DNA from: Streptomyces sp. H39-S7
Lineage (GTDB): Bacteria; Actinomycetota; Actinomycetes; Streptomycetales; Streptomycetaceae
Reading direction: 5' to 3'
Assembly (NCBI RefSeq): GCF_027158205.1
Contig: NZ_JAPVLU010000022.1
Location: forward strand, 43,479-107,478
DNA: 64,000 nt
Made by a program: the position numbers and the translations under genes. A model generated the notes under the pieces. The model was not told the origin of the DNA. It searched no databases and worked only from the letters and a program-made list of their open reading frames with translations. Below, one piece after another: positions 24,408 to 38,000 of this stretch. Position 1 is the stretch's first letter. Each line of letters opens with the position of its first letter.

Positions 24408-25622
24408 ATGCAGCAGGTGATCCAGTCCACGAAGCTCGCGAATGTCTGTTACGAGATCCGAGGCCCGGTCCTCGAAGAGGCGATGCGGCTCGAGGCGGCG
24501 GGCCATCGCATCCTCAAGCTCAACACCGGCAATCCGGCGCCCTTCGGCTTCGAGTGCCCGCCCGAGATCCTCGAGGACATGCTGCGCACCCTGGGTGACG
24601 CGCACGGTTACGGCGACGCGAAGGGCCTGCTCTCGGCGCGCCGGGCGGTGATGCAGCACTACCAGACCAAGGGCATCCCGCTGGAGGTCGACGACGTCTA
24701 CCTCGGCAACGGCGTCTCGGAGCTCATCCAGATGTCGATGCAGGCGCTGCTCGACGACGGCGACGAGGTGCTGGTCCCCGCGCCCGACTACCCGCTGTGG
24801 ACGGCCTCGGTCTCGCTGGCCGGCGGTACCGCGGTGCACTACCGCTGCGACGAGCAGGCCGACTGGATGCCGGACCTCGCGGACATCGAGCGCAAGGTCA
24901 CCGACCGCACCAAGGCCATCGTCATCATCAACCCGAACAACCCCACGGGCGCGGTCTACGACGACGAGATGCTGCGCGGTCTCACCGACATCGCGCGCCG
25001 CCACAAGCTGATCGTCTGCTCCGACGAGATCTACGACAAGATCCTGTACGACGGCGCCACGCACACCCCGACCTCGGCCATCGCCCCCGACCTGCTGACG
25101 CTGACGTTCAACGGGCTGTCCAAGGCGTACCGGGTGGCGGGGTACCGCAGCGGGTGGATGGCGGTGTGCGGTCCGAAGGCGCACGCCTCCAGCTACATCG
25201 AGGGTCTGACGATCCTGGCCAACATGCGGCTGTGCGCCAACATGCCCGCCCAGCACGCGATCGCCACCGCGCTCGGCGGCCATCAGTCGATCAACAGCCT
25301 CATCCTGCCCGGCGGCCGGCTGCTGGCGCAGCGCGACGCCGCGTACGACGCGCTCACCCAGATCCCGGGTGTCACCTGCGTCAAGCCGAAGGGCGCGCTC
25401 TACCTCTTCCCCCGGCTGGACCCGAGCGTCTACAAGATCAAGGACGACCGGCAGATGGTCCTCGACCTGCTGCGCGCCGAGAAGATCATGGTGGTGCACG
25501 GCACCGGCTTCAACTGGCACGAGCCGGACCACTTCCGCATCGTGACCCTGCCGTACGCGGACGATCTGACGGAGGCCGTCGCGCGCATCGCGCGCTTCCT
25601 GGACGGCTACAGCCAGCCGTAG
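24408..25622 (+). CDS. Alanine-type aminotransferase (class I, AlaA/AlaC-like)
   Basis: A 404-residue fold-type I PLP enzyme. VIINPNNPTGAVY, CSDEIYDKILYDG and the lysine in FNGLSKAYRVAGYRSGWM are the class I aminotransferase landmarks. The N-terminal ILKLNTGNPAPFGFECP matches bacterial alanine transaminases that interconvert glutamate/pyruvate and 2-oxoglutarate/alanine. ATG 24408 gives the normal family length; longer in-frame sequence is not needed. A very strong terminator follows. It appears to be monocistronic core metabolism. Confidence 0.9.
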   Translation: MQQVIQSTKLANVCYEIRGPVLEEAMRLEAAGHRILKLNTGNPAPFGFECPPEILEDMLRTLGDAHGYGDAKGLLSARRAVMQHYQTKGIPLEVDDVYLGNGVSELIQMSMQALLDDGDEVLVPAPDYPLWTASVSLAGGTAVHYRCDEQADWMPDLADIERKVTDRTKAIVIINPNNPTGAVYDDEMLRGLTDIARRHKLIVCSDEIYDKILYDGATHTPTSAIAPDLLTLTFNGLSKAYRVAGYRSGWMAVCGPKAHASSYIEGLTILANMRLCANMPAQHAIATALGGHQSINSLILPGGRLLAQRDAAYDALTQIPGVTCVKPKGALYLFPRLDPSVYKIKDDRQMVLDLLRAEKIMVVHGTGFNWHEPDHFRIVTLPYADDLTEAVARIARFLDGYSQP

Positions 25623-25642
25623 GCGCTCTCGCTCGCCGAAAA

Positions 25643-25689
25643 CGCCCGAGGGCCCGGTCACGACGTGCGTCGTGACCGGGCCCTCGGCG
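25643..25689 (+). terminator. Terminator of the aminotransferase gene
   Basis: A 19-bp perfect stem (25647-25665 with 25668-25686) has a tiny two-base loop and three further outer pairs past a bulge. It lies 24 nt past the stop codon. It has no T-run. Confidence 0.85.
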
Positions 25690-25764
25690 TGAGGGTTGGC
25701 ATCGGTCCGTCCGGCAGACGGTCTTGGTCGGGGTGTCTGCCGTGCGGCCGGAAGCCGCGCCACC

Positions 25765-25803
25765 GGGCGGGCCACCCGCATCGCACATGCGGGTGGTCCG
25801 CCC
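25765..25803 (-). terminator. Terminator of the PEP carboxykinase gene
   Basis: GGGCGGGCCACCCGCAT (25765-25781) pairs with its 17-nt partner (25787-25803) with one G-T wobble and a 5-nt loop. It sits about 70 nt beyond the carboxykinase stop on the minus strand. Confidence 0.8.
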
Positions 25804-25872
25804 GAGTCCATGTCTCCGAGCCCGGCGGGCCCCCGCCCCCGCGAGAGGGGGAACCGCGCCGGAGGCGGGTCG

Positions 25873-27684
<1,812 letters not shown>

Positions 27685-27699
27685 GATCGCTCCGTCCCG

Positions 27700-27719
27700 C
27701 CGAATTTGCACAGATTCGG
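27700..27719 (-). promoter_or_regulatory. Palindrome in the PEP carboxykinase leader
   Basis: Perfect 6-bp arms CCGAAT and ATTCGG are separated by 8 bp, ending 15 nt upstream of the GTG start. A minus-strand -10-like TAGAGT lies about 30 nt further upstream. The position suits a repressor site in the leader; the regulator is unknown. Confidence 0.45.
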
Positions 27720-27914
27720 CGTCAGATTTGAGGGTTTTGCGGACTCTAGTCCTGCTGTCCGCATGGTGGAACTACCTCGGCCCCTTGGGGGCTGCGACCC
27801 GGACGCCACGTGGCCGCTCATCCGGTGCCGACTGCACTCATATGAGTGTCGGGGGAGAAAACCCGATCTGTCCAGGGCGCAAAGGGTGAGCATCGCCACT
27901 TCACCCGCCGAAGC

Positions 27915-27949
27915 TACGGTGCCGTAACCTACGGTCCCGTAGGTAGGAT
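27915..27949 (+). promoter_or_regulatory. Tandem TACGG-N2-CCGTA operators and -10 of the hemolysin III-like gene
   Basis: Two perfect 12-bp palindromes, TACGGTGCCGTA (27915-27926) and TACGGTCCCGTA (27930-27941), are separated by 3 bp and followed by TAGGAT (27944-27949), a good -10. The operator pair covers the -35 and spacer region. The 15-bp repeat phase suggests two dimers binding side by side. Transcription would begin at about the ATG at 27957. Confidence 0.7.
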
Positions 27950-27956
27950 TGACGCC

Positions 27957-28655
27957 ATGGACCCCGTCGAGGAGACTTCCGCTGTGTCTCAAGCCGTAGA
28001 AGAGCTCGACCCGCCCACCCTCCTGAAGCCCCTGTTCAGAGGGTGGATTCATGCCGGTATGTTCCCAGCGGTACTCATCGCGGGAGTGGTACTGACCGCC
28101 TTCGCGGAGAGCACCCGGGGGCGCATCGCCTGCGGAGTCTTCACCGTGACGGCCTGCGCGCTGTTCGGCGTGAGCGGCCTCTACCACCGGGGGACCTGGG
28201 GTCCGAGGGGCGAGGCGATCCTGCGCCGCCTGGACCACTCCAACATCTTCCTGATCATCGCCGGCAGCTACACGCCGCTCGCGATCCTGTTGCTCCCGTC
28301 GAACAAGGCGACCCCGCTGCTGTGGTTCGTCTGGGCCGGCGCGCTGGCCGGCATCGCCTTCCGGGTCTTCTGGGTCGGCGCCCCGCGCTGGCTCTACACC
28401 CCCTGCTACATCGCGCTCGGCTGGGCGGCTGTCTTCTACCTGCCGGAATTCCTGCGCACCGGCGGCATCGCGGTACTGGTCCTGGTCGTCGCCGGCGGCC
28501 TGCTCTACAGCGCGGGCGGCGTCATCTACGCCCTCAAGCGCCCCAACCCCTCGCCCCAATGGTTCGGCTTCCACGAGGTGTTCCACACCCTGACGCTGGC
28601 GGCCTTCGCCGCCCACTACGTCGGGATCTCCCTGGTCGCCTACCGGCACGCGTAG
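27957..28655 (+). CDS. Hemolysin III/TrhA-family membrane protein
   Basis: A 232-residue protein with seven predicted membrane segments. Family landmarks of the hemolysin III/adiponectin-receptor-like (PAQR) group are GVSGLYHRG, LRRLDHSNIFLIIAGSYTP and, near the C-terminus, GFHEVFHTLTLAAFAAHY. The conserved Ser-His, Asp-His and His-His residues form a metal site. TrhA proteins influence membrane lipid homeostasis rather than haemolysis. ATG 27957 would give a near-leaderless mRNA; GTG 27984 with AGGAG upstream is the alternative start. Confidence 0.85.
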   Translation: MDPVEETSAVSQAVEELDPPTLLKPLFRGWIHAGMFPAVLIAGVVLTAFAESTRGRIACGVFTVTACALFGVSGLYHRGTWGPRGEAILRRLDHSNIFLIIAGSYTPLAILLLPSNKATPLLWFVWAGALAGIAFRVFWVGAPRWLYTPCYIALGWAAVFYLPEFLRTGGIAVLVLVVAGGLLYSAGGVIYALKRPNPSPQWFGFHEVFHTLTLAAFAAHYVGISLVAYRHA

Positions 28656-28731
28656 CCGCCGCGAGGGGCCTGGACTCCGGCTCATGCCCCGCTCAAGGCA
28701 ACCGCCCAACGGCCCGCCGCAGACTCGACCC

Positions 28732-28764
28732 AGGCGCCCGCGACCGATCCGGTCGCGGGCGCCT
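28732..28764 (+). terminator. Terminator of the hemolysin III-like gene
   Basis: A perfect 15-bp stem (AGGCGCCCGCGACCG and its complement, 3-nt loop) is followed by TTTG, about 75 nt after the stop codon. Confidence 0.85.
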
Positions 28765-28808
28765 TTGCGTACCCGGACGCCTTCCCCCGCCCGGCGCACA
28801 ACAGAATA

Positions 28809-28855
28809 TTGACAGGCTCCATCTTTTGCGAGCTACTATCAATTGATAGCAGCTC
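28809..28855 (+). promoter_or_regulatory. Promoter and TetR-type operator of the efflux operon
   Basis: TTGACA (28809-28814) and TACTAT (28834-28839) form a promoter with a long 19-bp spacer. A 26-bp palindrome (28830-28855) overlaps the -10: outer arms GAGCT and AGCTC, and a perfect core CTATCAATTGATAG, with one mismatched pair between. It ends 24 nt before the MFS start. The neighbouring TetR-type regulator is the obvious ligand, repressing the pump until a drug binds. Confidence 0.82.
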
Positions 28856-28879
28856 TTGAAAATTTGACGGAGGAGTGTC

Positions 28880-30433
28880 ATGACCGCACAGCTCGACCCC
28901 CGGCGCTGGTGGGCGCTCGGAGCCATGGTCGCGAGCATGCTCGTGCTCGGCTTCGACATGACGATCCTGAACGTGGCGCTCCCGACGATGGCCGGCCAAC
29001 TCGGCGCCACCACCGGCGAGCAGCAGTGGATGGCGGACGCCTACGTCGTCGTCTTCGCCGCCCTGATGCTCCCCGCGGGGCTGCTCGGCGACCGCTTCGG
29101 CCGCCGCAGGATGCTCGTGACCGGTCTCGGGATCTTCCTCGCCGGCTCGCTCGTCGGCTCGCTGGCCACCAGCGTCGAGCCGGTCATCGCCGCCCGCGCG
29201 GTCATGGGCATCGGCGGCGCGCTGGTCATGCCGCTCGCCCTCGCCGTGCTGCCGTCGCTCTTCGCGCCCAACGAGCGCGCCAAGGCGGTCGGCATCGTCA
29301 CCGCCGCCTCCGCGCTCGGGATGCCGCTCGGCCCGATCATCGGCGGCTTCCTGCTCAACCACTTCTGGTGGGGATCGGTCTTCCTGATCAACGTCCCGAT
29401 GGCCGCCCTCGGGATCATCGCCTGTGTCTTCCTGCTGCCCGAGACCCGCGACCCGGCGTCGCCCAAGGTCGACGCGGTCTCCACCGCGCTCACCGCCGCC
29501 GGCCTCGGCACGCTCATCTACGGGATCATCGAGGCGCCCGCCCGCGGCTGGACCGACCCGGTCGTGGTGGGGATGCTCGCCGGGGCCGCCGTCCTGATCG
29601 CCGCCCTCGTCCTGCGCGAACGCCGGATGGCCCGGCCGATGCTGGACATGACGCTGCTCGGCCACCGCCCGTTCCTGCTCAACACGCTCGCCGCGACCCT
29701 GGGCATGTTCATCTTCTCCGGGCTGATGTTCGTCCTCCCGCCGTACCTGACGGCGGTGCTCGGCAACGACGCCTTCGGCACCGGCCTGCGACTGCTGCCG
29801 ATGATGGGCGGCGTGATGTTCGCCGCCAAGGGCAGCGCCTCCCTCATCCAGCGGTTCGGCGCCCGCGCGGTGATCAGCGGCGGCCTGGTGGTCCTCGCCC
29901 TCGCGGCGTTCCTCGGCAGCCGTACCACCGTCGACACCGGCTACGGCTTCACCGCCCTGTGGCTGTCCGTCGTCGGCTTCGGGTTCGGCTTCGCCGTGGT
30001 CCCCGCCATGACGGCGGCGCTCAGCGCGCTGCCCACCGACCGGGCGGGCAGCGGCTCGGGACTGCTGAGCACCGTGCGGCAGGTGGGCGCCGCGATCGGG
30101 ATCGCGCTGCTCGGTTCGCTGCTGGTCGGCGCCTACGCCGACCGGCTGCCGGCCGGGGCGCCGCACGCCGCCGCCGACTCCGTCGTCGCGGCCCACGTGG
30201 TGGCCGGCAGGCTCGGCGACCCCGGCCTCGCCTCCGCCGCGAACGCCGCCTACGTGCACGGCATGTCGACGGTCCTGCTGGTCTGCGGCGTCACCGCCCT
30301 CCTGGCGGCGCTGCTGACCGCGACGCTGCTGCCCAAGGACGGTGCCGACGCGGTGACCGGACCGGATGCCGAGCCCGAGGACTCCGGAGCCGCACCGCCG
30401 GTGGCCGCGCTGCCCGCCGATGCCGGACAATGA
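28880..30433 (+). CDS. MFS drug efflux transporter, DHA2 (EmrB/QacA) family
   Basis: A 517-residue protein with 14 predicted membrane segments. Motif A (GLLGDRFGRRRMLV), motif D1-like FDMTILNVALPTMA and motif C-like ALGMPLGPIIGGFL are typical of 14-TMS DHA2 proton-driven drug exporters. GGAGGAG lies 4 nt before ATG 28880. The TetR gene overlaps its stop (ATGA), so pump and regulator form one self-regulated operon behind the palindromic operator. Substrate cannot be told from sequence. Confidence 0.92.
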   Translation: MTAQLDPRRWWALGAMVASMLVLGFDMTILNVALPTMAGQLGATTGEQQWMADAYVVVFAALMLPAGLLGDRFGRRRMLVTGLGIFLAGSLVGSLATSVEPVIAARAVMGIGGALVMPLALAVLPSLFAPNERAKAVGIVTAASALGMPLGPIIGGFLLNHFWWGSVFLINVPMAALGIIACVFLLPETRDPASPKVDAVSTALTAAGLGTLIYGIIEAPARGWTDPVVVGMLAGAAVLIAALVLRERRMARPMLDMTLLGHRPFLLNTLAATLGMFIFSGLMFVLPPYLTAVLGNDAFGTGLRLLPMMGGVMFAAKGSASLIQRFGARAVISGGLVVLALAAFLGSRTTVDTGYGFTALWLSVVGFGFGFAVVPAMTAALSALPTDRAGSGSGLLSTVRQVGAAIGIALLGSLLVGAYADRLPAGAPHAAADSVVAAHVVAGRLGDPGLASAANAAYVHGMSTVLLVCGVTALLAALLTATLLPKDGADAVTGPDAEPEDSGAAPPVAALPADAGQ

Positions 30434-31073
30434 CGGGCATGCCAGCACGCACCACGGCCGCCACGACCAGCGCCCCGCCCGGCCCGCCGAAGACCGGCCT
30501 GCGGGAGCGGAAGAAGATCCAGACCCGCCAGGCGATCCGCAGGGCCGCGTACCGGCTCTTCGAGGAGCAGGGGTACGACGCCACGCCCGTCGACCGGATC
30601 GCCGAGGCCGCCGACGTCTCCCCCAGCACCGTCTTCCGGTACTTCCCCACCAAGGAGGACATCGTCCTCACGGACGAGTACGACCCGCTGATCGAGGCGG
30701 CGATCCGGGCCCGCCCGGCCGGCGAGTCCCCGCTCCAGGCGATCCGGCACGCCATCGTGGAAGCGCTGCGCGCCGTCTACGAGGACCCGCAGGAACGCGC
30801 GGACCTCAGCGCCAGGACCAGGCTGCTGCGGGACGTGCCGGCCGTCCGCGCCCGCTCCATGGAGAGCATGTCGCTGACCAGCCGGATGCTCGCCCGCGTC
30901 ATCGCCGAGCGCACCGACCGCCCGGCGGACGACCTGGAACTGCGGATCTTCACCGGGGCGGTACTCGGCGCCTTCCAGGAGGCCACGATGCACTGGGCCG
31001 AGCACGACCAGCGCGGCGACCTCCTGGACGTCGTCGAGCGCACCCTGGACGTGCTGGAGCGCGGACTGACCCT

Positions 31074-31077
<4 letters not shown>
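30430..31077 (+). CDS. TetR-family regulator of the efflux pump
   Basis: A 215-residue regulator. The N-terminal HTH (about residues 25-70: KIQTRQAIRRAAYRLFEEQGYDA, then VSPSTVFRYFPTKEDIVL) is classic TetR, and the helical C-terminal domain ends with a WAEH...LLDVVERTLDVLERGL helix. ATG 30430 overlaps the pump stop; ATG 30439 is an alternative. Its stop codon overlaps that of the convergent DUF255 gene by four bases, leaving no room for a separate terminator. Confidence 0.9.
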
Positions 31078-33170
<2,093 letters not shown>

Positions 33171-33424
33171 GTACCCACCCTCACACACGGTGTCGCCCTG
33201 CGACGTGTACGGCATCGAGGCTGGGACGGAACTTCCCGCCGCCGCGCTGAAGGCGATCACCTCCACACCCACGTCGCGATCATCGAAACGCCTTCGAGCC
33301 GTCCCCGAACGGTCGTCCTACGCCGGTCACAGACGGCCGTCCGACCGTTCGCTGAGGCGTTCCGACGGCACCGACCAGTAGGCTGAGCCGCAGAACCGTC
33401 GAGCATCCTCGAGGGAGGTACGCC

Positions 33425-33991
33425 ATGTCTGCTGAGATGGTCGCGCCGGCGTGGATGCACACGCAGATCAGCGCGGAGCAGTACGACTCGTGGTCCGCGG
33501 AGCAGTGCGCCGGCATCGAGATCGTGGACGGGATGGTCGTCGTGAGCCCGAGCACGACGAAGCGGCACAATCGGCTGGCCCGGATCCTGGCCAACGCCCT
33601 GGATTCCGCCGCGGGGGCGGACTGGAACGCCGACACGGACTTCGACGTCCGCCTGCAGAACGTACCGCTGACAAATCGGCGTCCGGATGTCGTCGTGTAC
33701 CGCGCGGACACCCTCGACCTCACGCCTACCCGCCCTGAGCACGTACTCCTGGTCGTCGAGGTCGTCTCGCCGGGCTCGGAGACCACGGACCGCGTCGTGA
33801 AGGTGGATCAGTACGCCAAGGCGGCCATCCCGTTCTACTGGCGGATCGAGCAGGCCGCCACGGGCATTCCGCTCGTCTACACCTACGTTCTGGATCCTGC
33901 CAGCAGGGCCTACCGGGACGGCGAGGTGTTCACCGGCGTGATCAAAGCCGTCGTGCCCTTCCCCGTCACGGTCGACCTCGCCGCCATCTGA
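33425..33991 (+). CDS. Uma2-family (DUF820) restriction-endonuclease-fold protein
   Basis: A 188-residue PD-(D/E)XK-fold protein. Landmarks are VSPSTTKRHNRLARILANAL at the N-terminus, NRRPDVVVYRAD (the PD of the motif) and LLVVEVVSPGSETTDRVVKVDQYAKAAIPFYW (the E-x-V and K). The Uma2/DUF820 family is greatly expanded in streptomycetes and cyanobacteria. Nuclease activity is predicted from the fold and is mostly untested. GGGAGG precedes ATG 33425, and TAGGCT at about 33378 is a plausible -10. It is the first gene inside the repeat-flanked block. Confidence 0.88.
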   Translation: MSAEMVAPAWMHTQISAEQYDSWSAEQCAGIEIVDGMVVVSPSTTKRHNRLARILANALDSAAGADWNADTDFDVRLQNVPLTNRRPDVVVYRADTLDLTPTRPEHVLLVVEVVSPGSETTDRVVKVDQYAKAAIPFYWRIEQAATGIPLVYTYVLDPASRAYRDGEVFTGVIKAVVPFPVTVDLAAI

Positions 33992-34031
33992 CCGGACCGC
34001 TCTCGCTCAGGTGAACCCGCAGGAGAGCGCT

Positions 34032-34068
34032 AAACGATATCGCTATTCAAGTCATGGTGATATCGTTT
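34032..34068. promoter_or_regulatory. Inverted-repeat operator of the vapBC operon
   Basis: Perfect 10-bp arms AAACGATATC (34032-34041) and GATATCGTTT (34059-34068) are separated by 17 bp, about two helical turns centre to centre. The left arm contains the small palindrome CGATATCG. The site is 30 nt before the antitoxin start, where VapB ribbon-helix-helix dimers normally autoregulate. Confidence 0.8.
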
Positions 34069-34097
34069 GGCGTGTCTGACATCCGAGGGAGGCCAGC

Positions 34098-34340
34098 ATG
34101 GCGAGGACAGTGATCGACCTTGACGAGACCATGGTCGCCGAGGCAATGCGCATCTTTGGCACCAAGACAAAAGCCCAGGCCGTACGGCTCGCTATGGAAG
34201 ATGCCGTCAAGCGACACCTGCGGCAGGAGGGCTTCGAGGCCATGGAAGCCGGCGACTTCGACTTCAGCGAGATCATCGAGAGCACCGGTCCTCGCAACGG
34301 CGACGGGACCCTCAAGCGCCGAGGCGGCCGGGCCGCCTGA
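34098..34340 (+). CDS. vapB: VapB-like ribbon-helix-helix antitoxin
   Basis: An 80-residue protein. The first 45 residues (ARTVIDLDETMVAEAMRIFG, then TKAQAVRLAMEDAVKRH) form a ribbon-helix-helix DNA-binding domain. The acidic tail (AMEAGDFDFSEIIEST) should wrap the toxin. GAGGGAGG lies upstream of ATG 34098. Its stop overlaps the toxin start by one base (TGATG). It should neutralise VapC and repress the operon through the palindrome 30 nt upstream. Confidence 0.9.
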   Translation: MARTVIDLDETMVAEAMRIFGTKTKAQAVRLAMEDAVKRHLRQEGFEAMEAGDFDFSEIIESTGPRNGDGTLKRRGGRAA

Positions 34341-34759
34341 TGCAAGACCGCTACCTGATCGACAAATCAGCTTTGGCACGCTGGACGAAGCCCGGCGTCA
34401 GAGAGGTACTCAAGCCCCTCCATGAGCGCTATCTGCTTGTAGTCTGCCAACCCACCGAGTACGAGATGATCCACTCGGCCCGGGATTCCGCTGAGGCAAC
34501 GCGAATCAGCACCTGGCTCCGCGCCTTCGACTACCTGTCCAGTGACGACGACACCTTTACCCGCGCACTGAAGGTCCAGCGCCACGCACTCAACGCGGGC
34601 TTCCACCGGGCACTGTCACTTCCCGACCTCCTGATCGCCGCCACAGCGGAACTGAACCGGCTGACCGTGCTCCACTACGACGGCGACTTCGACATGATCG
34701 CCTCCCTCACCGGCCAACCCACCGAGTGGGTCGTGCCACCAGGCACCGCCGACCGCTGA
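34340..34759 (+). CDS. vapC: VapC-like PIN-domain toxin ribonuclease
   Basis: A 139-residue PIN domain. The acidic catalytic residues expected for this fold are present: Asp8 (LIDKSA), Glu40 (QPTEYE), Asp96 (SLPDLLIAATA) and Asp114/116 (HYDGDFD). VapC toxins cut specific tRNAs or rRNA in a Mg2+-dependent manner when the antitoxin is degraded. It is complete and probably active. The pair may stabilise the accessory block in the chromosome. Confidence 0.92.
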   Translation: MQDRYLIDKSALARWTKPGVREVLKPLHERYLLVVCQPTEYEMIHSARDSAEATRISTWLRAFDYLSSDDDTFTRALKVQRHALNAGFHRALSLPDLLIAATAELNRLTVLHYDGDFDMIASLTGQPTEWVVPPGTADR

Positions 34760-34963
34760 GCAGTACTGAGGGCGCTGTTGCGACCGCTGACTCCTGCGGG
34801 GAGCCTGGCGGCCCCGACATCGACGATCGTGTGTGTAACGGAGGGCCAGACTCCAGGTCGGCCCCTGCCGCGGTAGCCCGGCCGATACTGAACCCGGCAT
34901 GAAGAACGCGTACGCTCCGTGCCGGAGAGCGAGGCATCCGGCCGGCCCGGCGAGGGGACTGAG
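34760..34963. other. Intergenic region before the STAND gene pair
   Basis: These 204 bases hold no recognisable gene. They should contain the promoter of the small-ORF/STAND operon. I see no clear -10/-35 or long palindrome. Confidence 0.4.
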
Positions 34964-35089
34964 ATGAGTGCACGCACACGCAGCGGGCCGCCGGTGCGGC
35001 AGTCTCTTCCGGCCCGGGCCACGTCCGGAAGCGGCGGGGAAGTATCGGACGCCACCCTCGGCGGCGAGGGCGGGCGGGCCGCGCGGTGA
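34964..35089 (+). CDS. Small ORF translationally coupled to the STAND NTPase
   Basis: A 41-residue, Arg/Gly/Ser-rich peptide (MSARTRSGPPVRQSLPAR at its start) with no domain. ATG 34964 is preceded by GAGGGG at good spacing. Its TGA overlaps the GTG start of the STAND gene (GTGA), and that GTG has no convincing ribosome-binding site of its own. It may therefore be a leader whose translation delivers ribosomes to the NTPase gene, or a real small protein. Confidence 0.55.
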   Translation: MSARTRSGPPVRQSLPARATSGSGGEVSDATLGGEGGRAAR

Positions 35090-38000
35090 CGAACTTCACC
35101 TTCCAGGCAGCAGGGGCCGGGTCCATCGCCGCCCACCGAATCGGAACGGCGATCACCGGCCCCGTCACCATCCTGTCAGCCGAGTTGCTCAACTCGGCGC
35201 GTGACGTTCAGGCGCCGGGCGGCCTCACCAACCTGCCACCGGTCCCCCTGTGTGTCGGTCGCACGGACGCGCTGGATCGACTGCACGGCTTGTTCGTGGC
35301 GCAGCCTGGACAGCGAGCTTGCGGGGCTGCCGTCGTCCAAGGCCTCGGCGGCGTCGGGAAGAGCACCCTCGCGCTCGCGTATGCCCACAGGCACCGTCGT
35401 GACCACACCGTGGCGTGGTGGATCGCCGCCGATTCGCCCGCCCGCATCGAGCAGTCGCTGGCCAATCTCGCTCTGCGACTGATTCCCGCATGGGCTGGCA
35501 GCGCATCCACCGAGGAACGTGTCGCTTGGGCGATGATGTGGCTGCATTGGCATCCCGGTTGGTTGCTGGTCTTCGACAACGTCGAGGACCCGGCCGATCT
35601 GCGGCCCTACGTCGGCGCGCCGGACGGCTACGTCATCGCCACCAGCCGACGGGCAGCTGGCTGGCCAACCTCGGTCACGCCCCTCGCCCTGGACGTACTC
35701 GACCTGATCGAAGCGAGCGAACTCCTCTGCCGGCACGCGTGCGGGAATTCGCCGACCCCCCGTCAGACACAGGAGGTCCGCGCCCTCGCAGCTGACCTCG
35801 GGCAACTCCCCCTCGCGCTGGAGCAGGCCGGCGCCTACCTCGCACAGAACCCGACGATCGGCATCGAAAGCTATCGCCGAAGACTGGTCGGCAAGTTGGA
35901 CAAGGCTCCCGACGGCGTCGACCCAGAGCGCACTATTGCCCGGATCTGGGGCCAGACAATCGGCACCCTCGCCGAGCGCAACCCCCTGGCGGTCGCCATT
36001 CTGTCCACGCTGGCATGGCTGGCACCTGATGACATACCGGTGGAACTGCTGGCCTCGGTCGCCGACGACAGCGACGACCTCCACGAGGCCCTTGGGATCC
36101 TCGGCGTCTACTGCATGGTCTCCCTCACCCGGGACGCAGTGAGCGTCCACCGACTGGTCCAGACCACCATCCGGAGTCAGTCGACCCTCGGTGGCACGGC
36201 TCCAGCTGGCCGGCTGGAGGCCGAACGGCTGCTGTGCGCCGCGGTCGTCCCACTGGGAGAACCTCCCAGTTCCGGCCGATCTTCCGCCTGGGATCGGCTG
36301 CTCCCGCACGTTGTCGCGCTCGCGGCCACCACTCCTGACGGGCACTCGGACACCTTTCCCGCCGGAAGGTATGCGAGCGCTGCGAGCTACCTCACCGACC
36401 TCGGCCACGACGCCCGCGCCGTTCCGCTGCTCACGGCGGCCCTCGCCAGCTGCGAAGCACTCGCCGGCGCGGAACACGAACTCACCATGAAGGTCCGCGC
36501 GAACCTGGCCAACGCCTACCACGGAGCGAGGGACTTCGGCCGGTCCATCGCGATCCTCGAACCGCTGGTCGCCCAGTGCGAGCAGGTCTTCGGCGACTCC
36601 CACCCGGGGACGCTTACCGTCGCCTCCAACCTCGCCACCTCTTACCGTGATTCCGGCGATTTGACCCGAGCCGTCGCACTTCACGAGGGGACGTTGGCCC
36701 GGCGTAGGCGAGCACTTGGCGACGACCACCCCGACACTCTCGTCAGCTGCGAGGAACTGGCCTGCACCTACCAGGTGTCCGGCGACCTGGTAGGTGCCGT
36801 CTCTCTGCATGAAGCGACCCTCACGCAGTACGAGCGATCCCTAGGACCGACCCATCCTGTCACGCTGAGCAGCCAGAACAACCTGGCGGCGGCCTACCTC
36901 GCGGCGGGTGACCTGTCCCGCGCCATTCCGCTGTACACCGCCGTCCTCGCCCACCGGCAGCGGGCACTCGGCGACAGCGCCCCTGAGACCATCTCCAGCC
37001 GGAACAACCTCGCTGCCGCCCACCTGAGCGCCGGACGCCCCGAAAAGGCGGCCCATCACCTCGAAACGGCCCTGGCCCAGAGCGAGGAGGCGTATGGCGA
37101 GGCCCACCCGGAGACCATTGCCGTCCGCGCAAACCTCGGATGCGCCTACCGAGACGCCGGGAACGCGTCCCGTTCCGTCGCACTGCTGGAGAGTGCGGCC
37201 GCGCAGAGTGCCCACCTTCTAGGCGACACTCACCCCCAGACCCTCACCACCAGGAACGGGCTGGCAGATGCGTATCGGGCTGCCGGCGACAACGCTCGGG
37301 CAATCGCCCAGTACAACGCCGTCCTCAACCATCGCGCCGAACTGCTCGGCGAGATCCACCCCCACACGCTCGCCACCCGGAGCAACCTCGCGAAGGCCCA
37401 CAGCGCGGCGGGCGATCTGGCTCACGCTGTCCTGCTCTACACGACCACAGTGACCCAATGCGAGCAGGTCTTCGGCGAATCCCACCCGGACACCCTGGCC
37501 AACTGCATCAGCCTGGCCGAAGCGCTGCGGCTGACCGACGATCCAGCGCGTGCCGTCCCCCTCTTGGAGACGACGCTGGAACGGTGCGTCCGGTCGCTCA
37601 GCGAGGATCACCCGCACACCGTGGTGTGTCGGATCAACCTGGCCGCCGCGCATCTCACTGCCGGCGACGTCGGGCGCGCCATCCAGCTCCTTGAGGCCGC
37701 CACACAGCACGCCGACCGAATCTTCGGCGACATCCACCCGCACACGGTGACCGGCAAGGTGCACCTGGCTGCCGCCTACCTCGAATCCGGCAATGCAGCA
37801 CAGGCAGTCGCCATCCTCGAGGACATCCGCTCGCAACTGGACGTCGAACTCGGCGGCACCCACCCGCAGACGCTCCACGCCACCGCCATGCTGGCACGCG
37901 CCCACGGCAGGTCCGGCGGCCTCGCCCGGGCGGCCGAACTGCTGGAACACACGGTCGCACTCACTGGGAAGGAACTCGGCGCCACCCACCCGGACACTCT

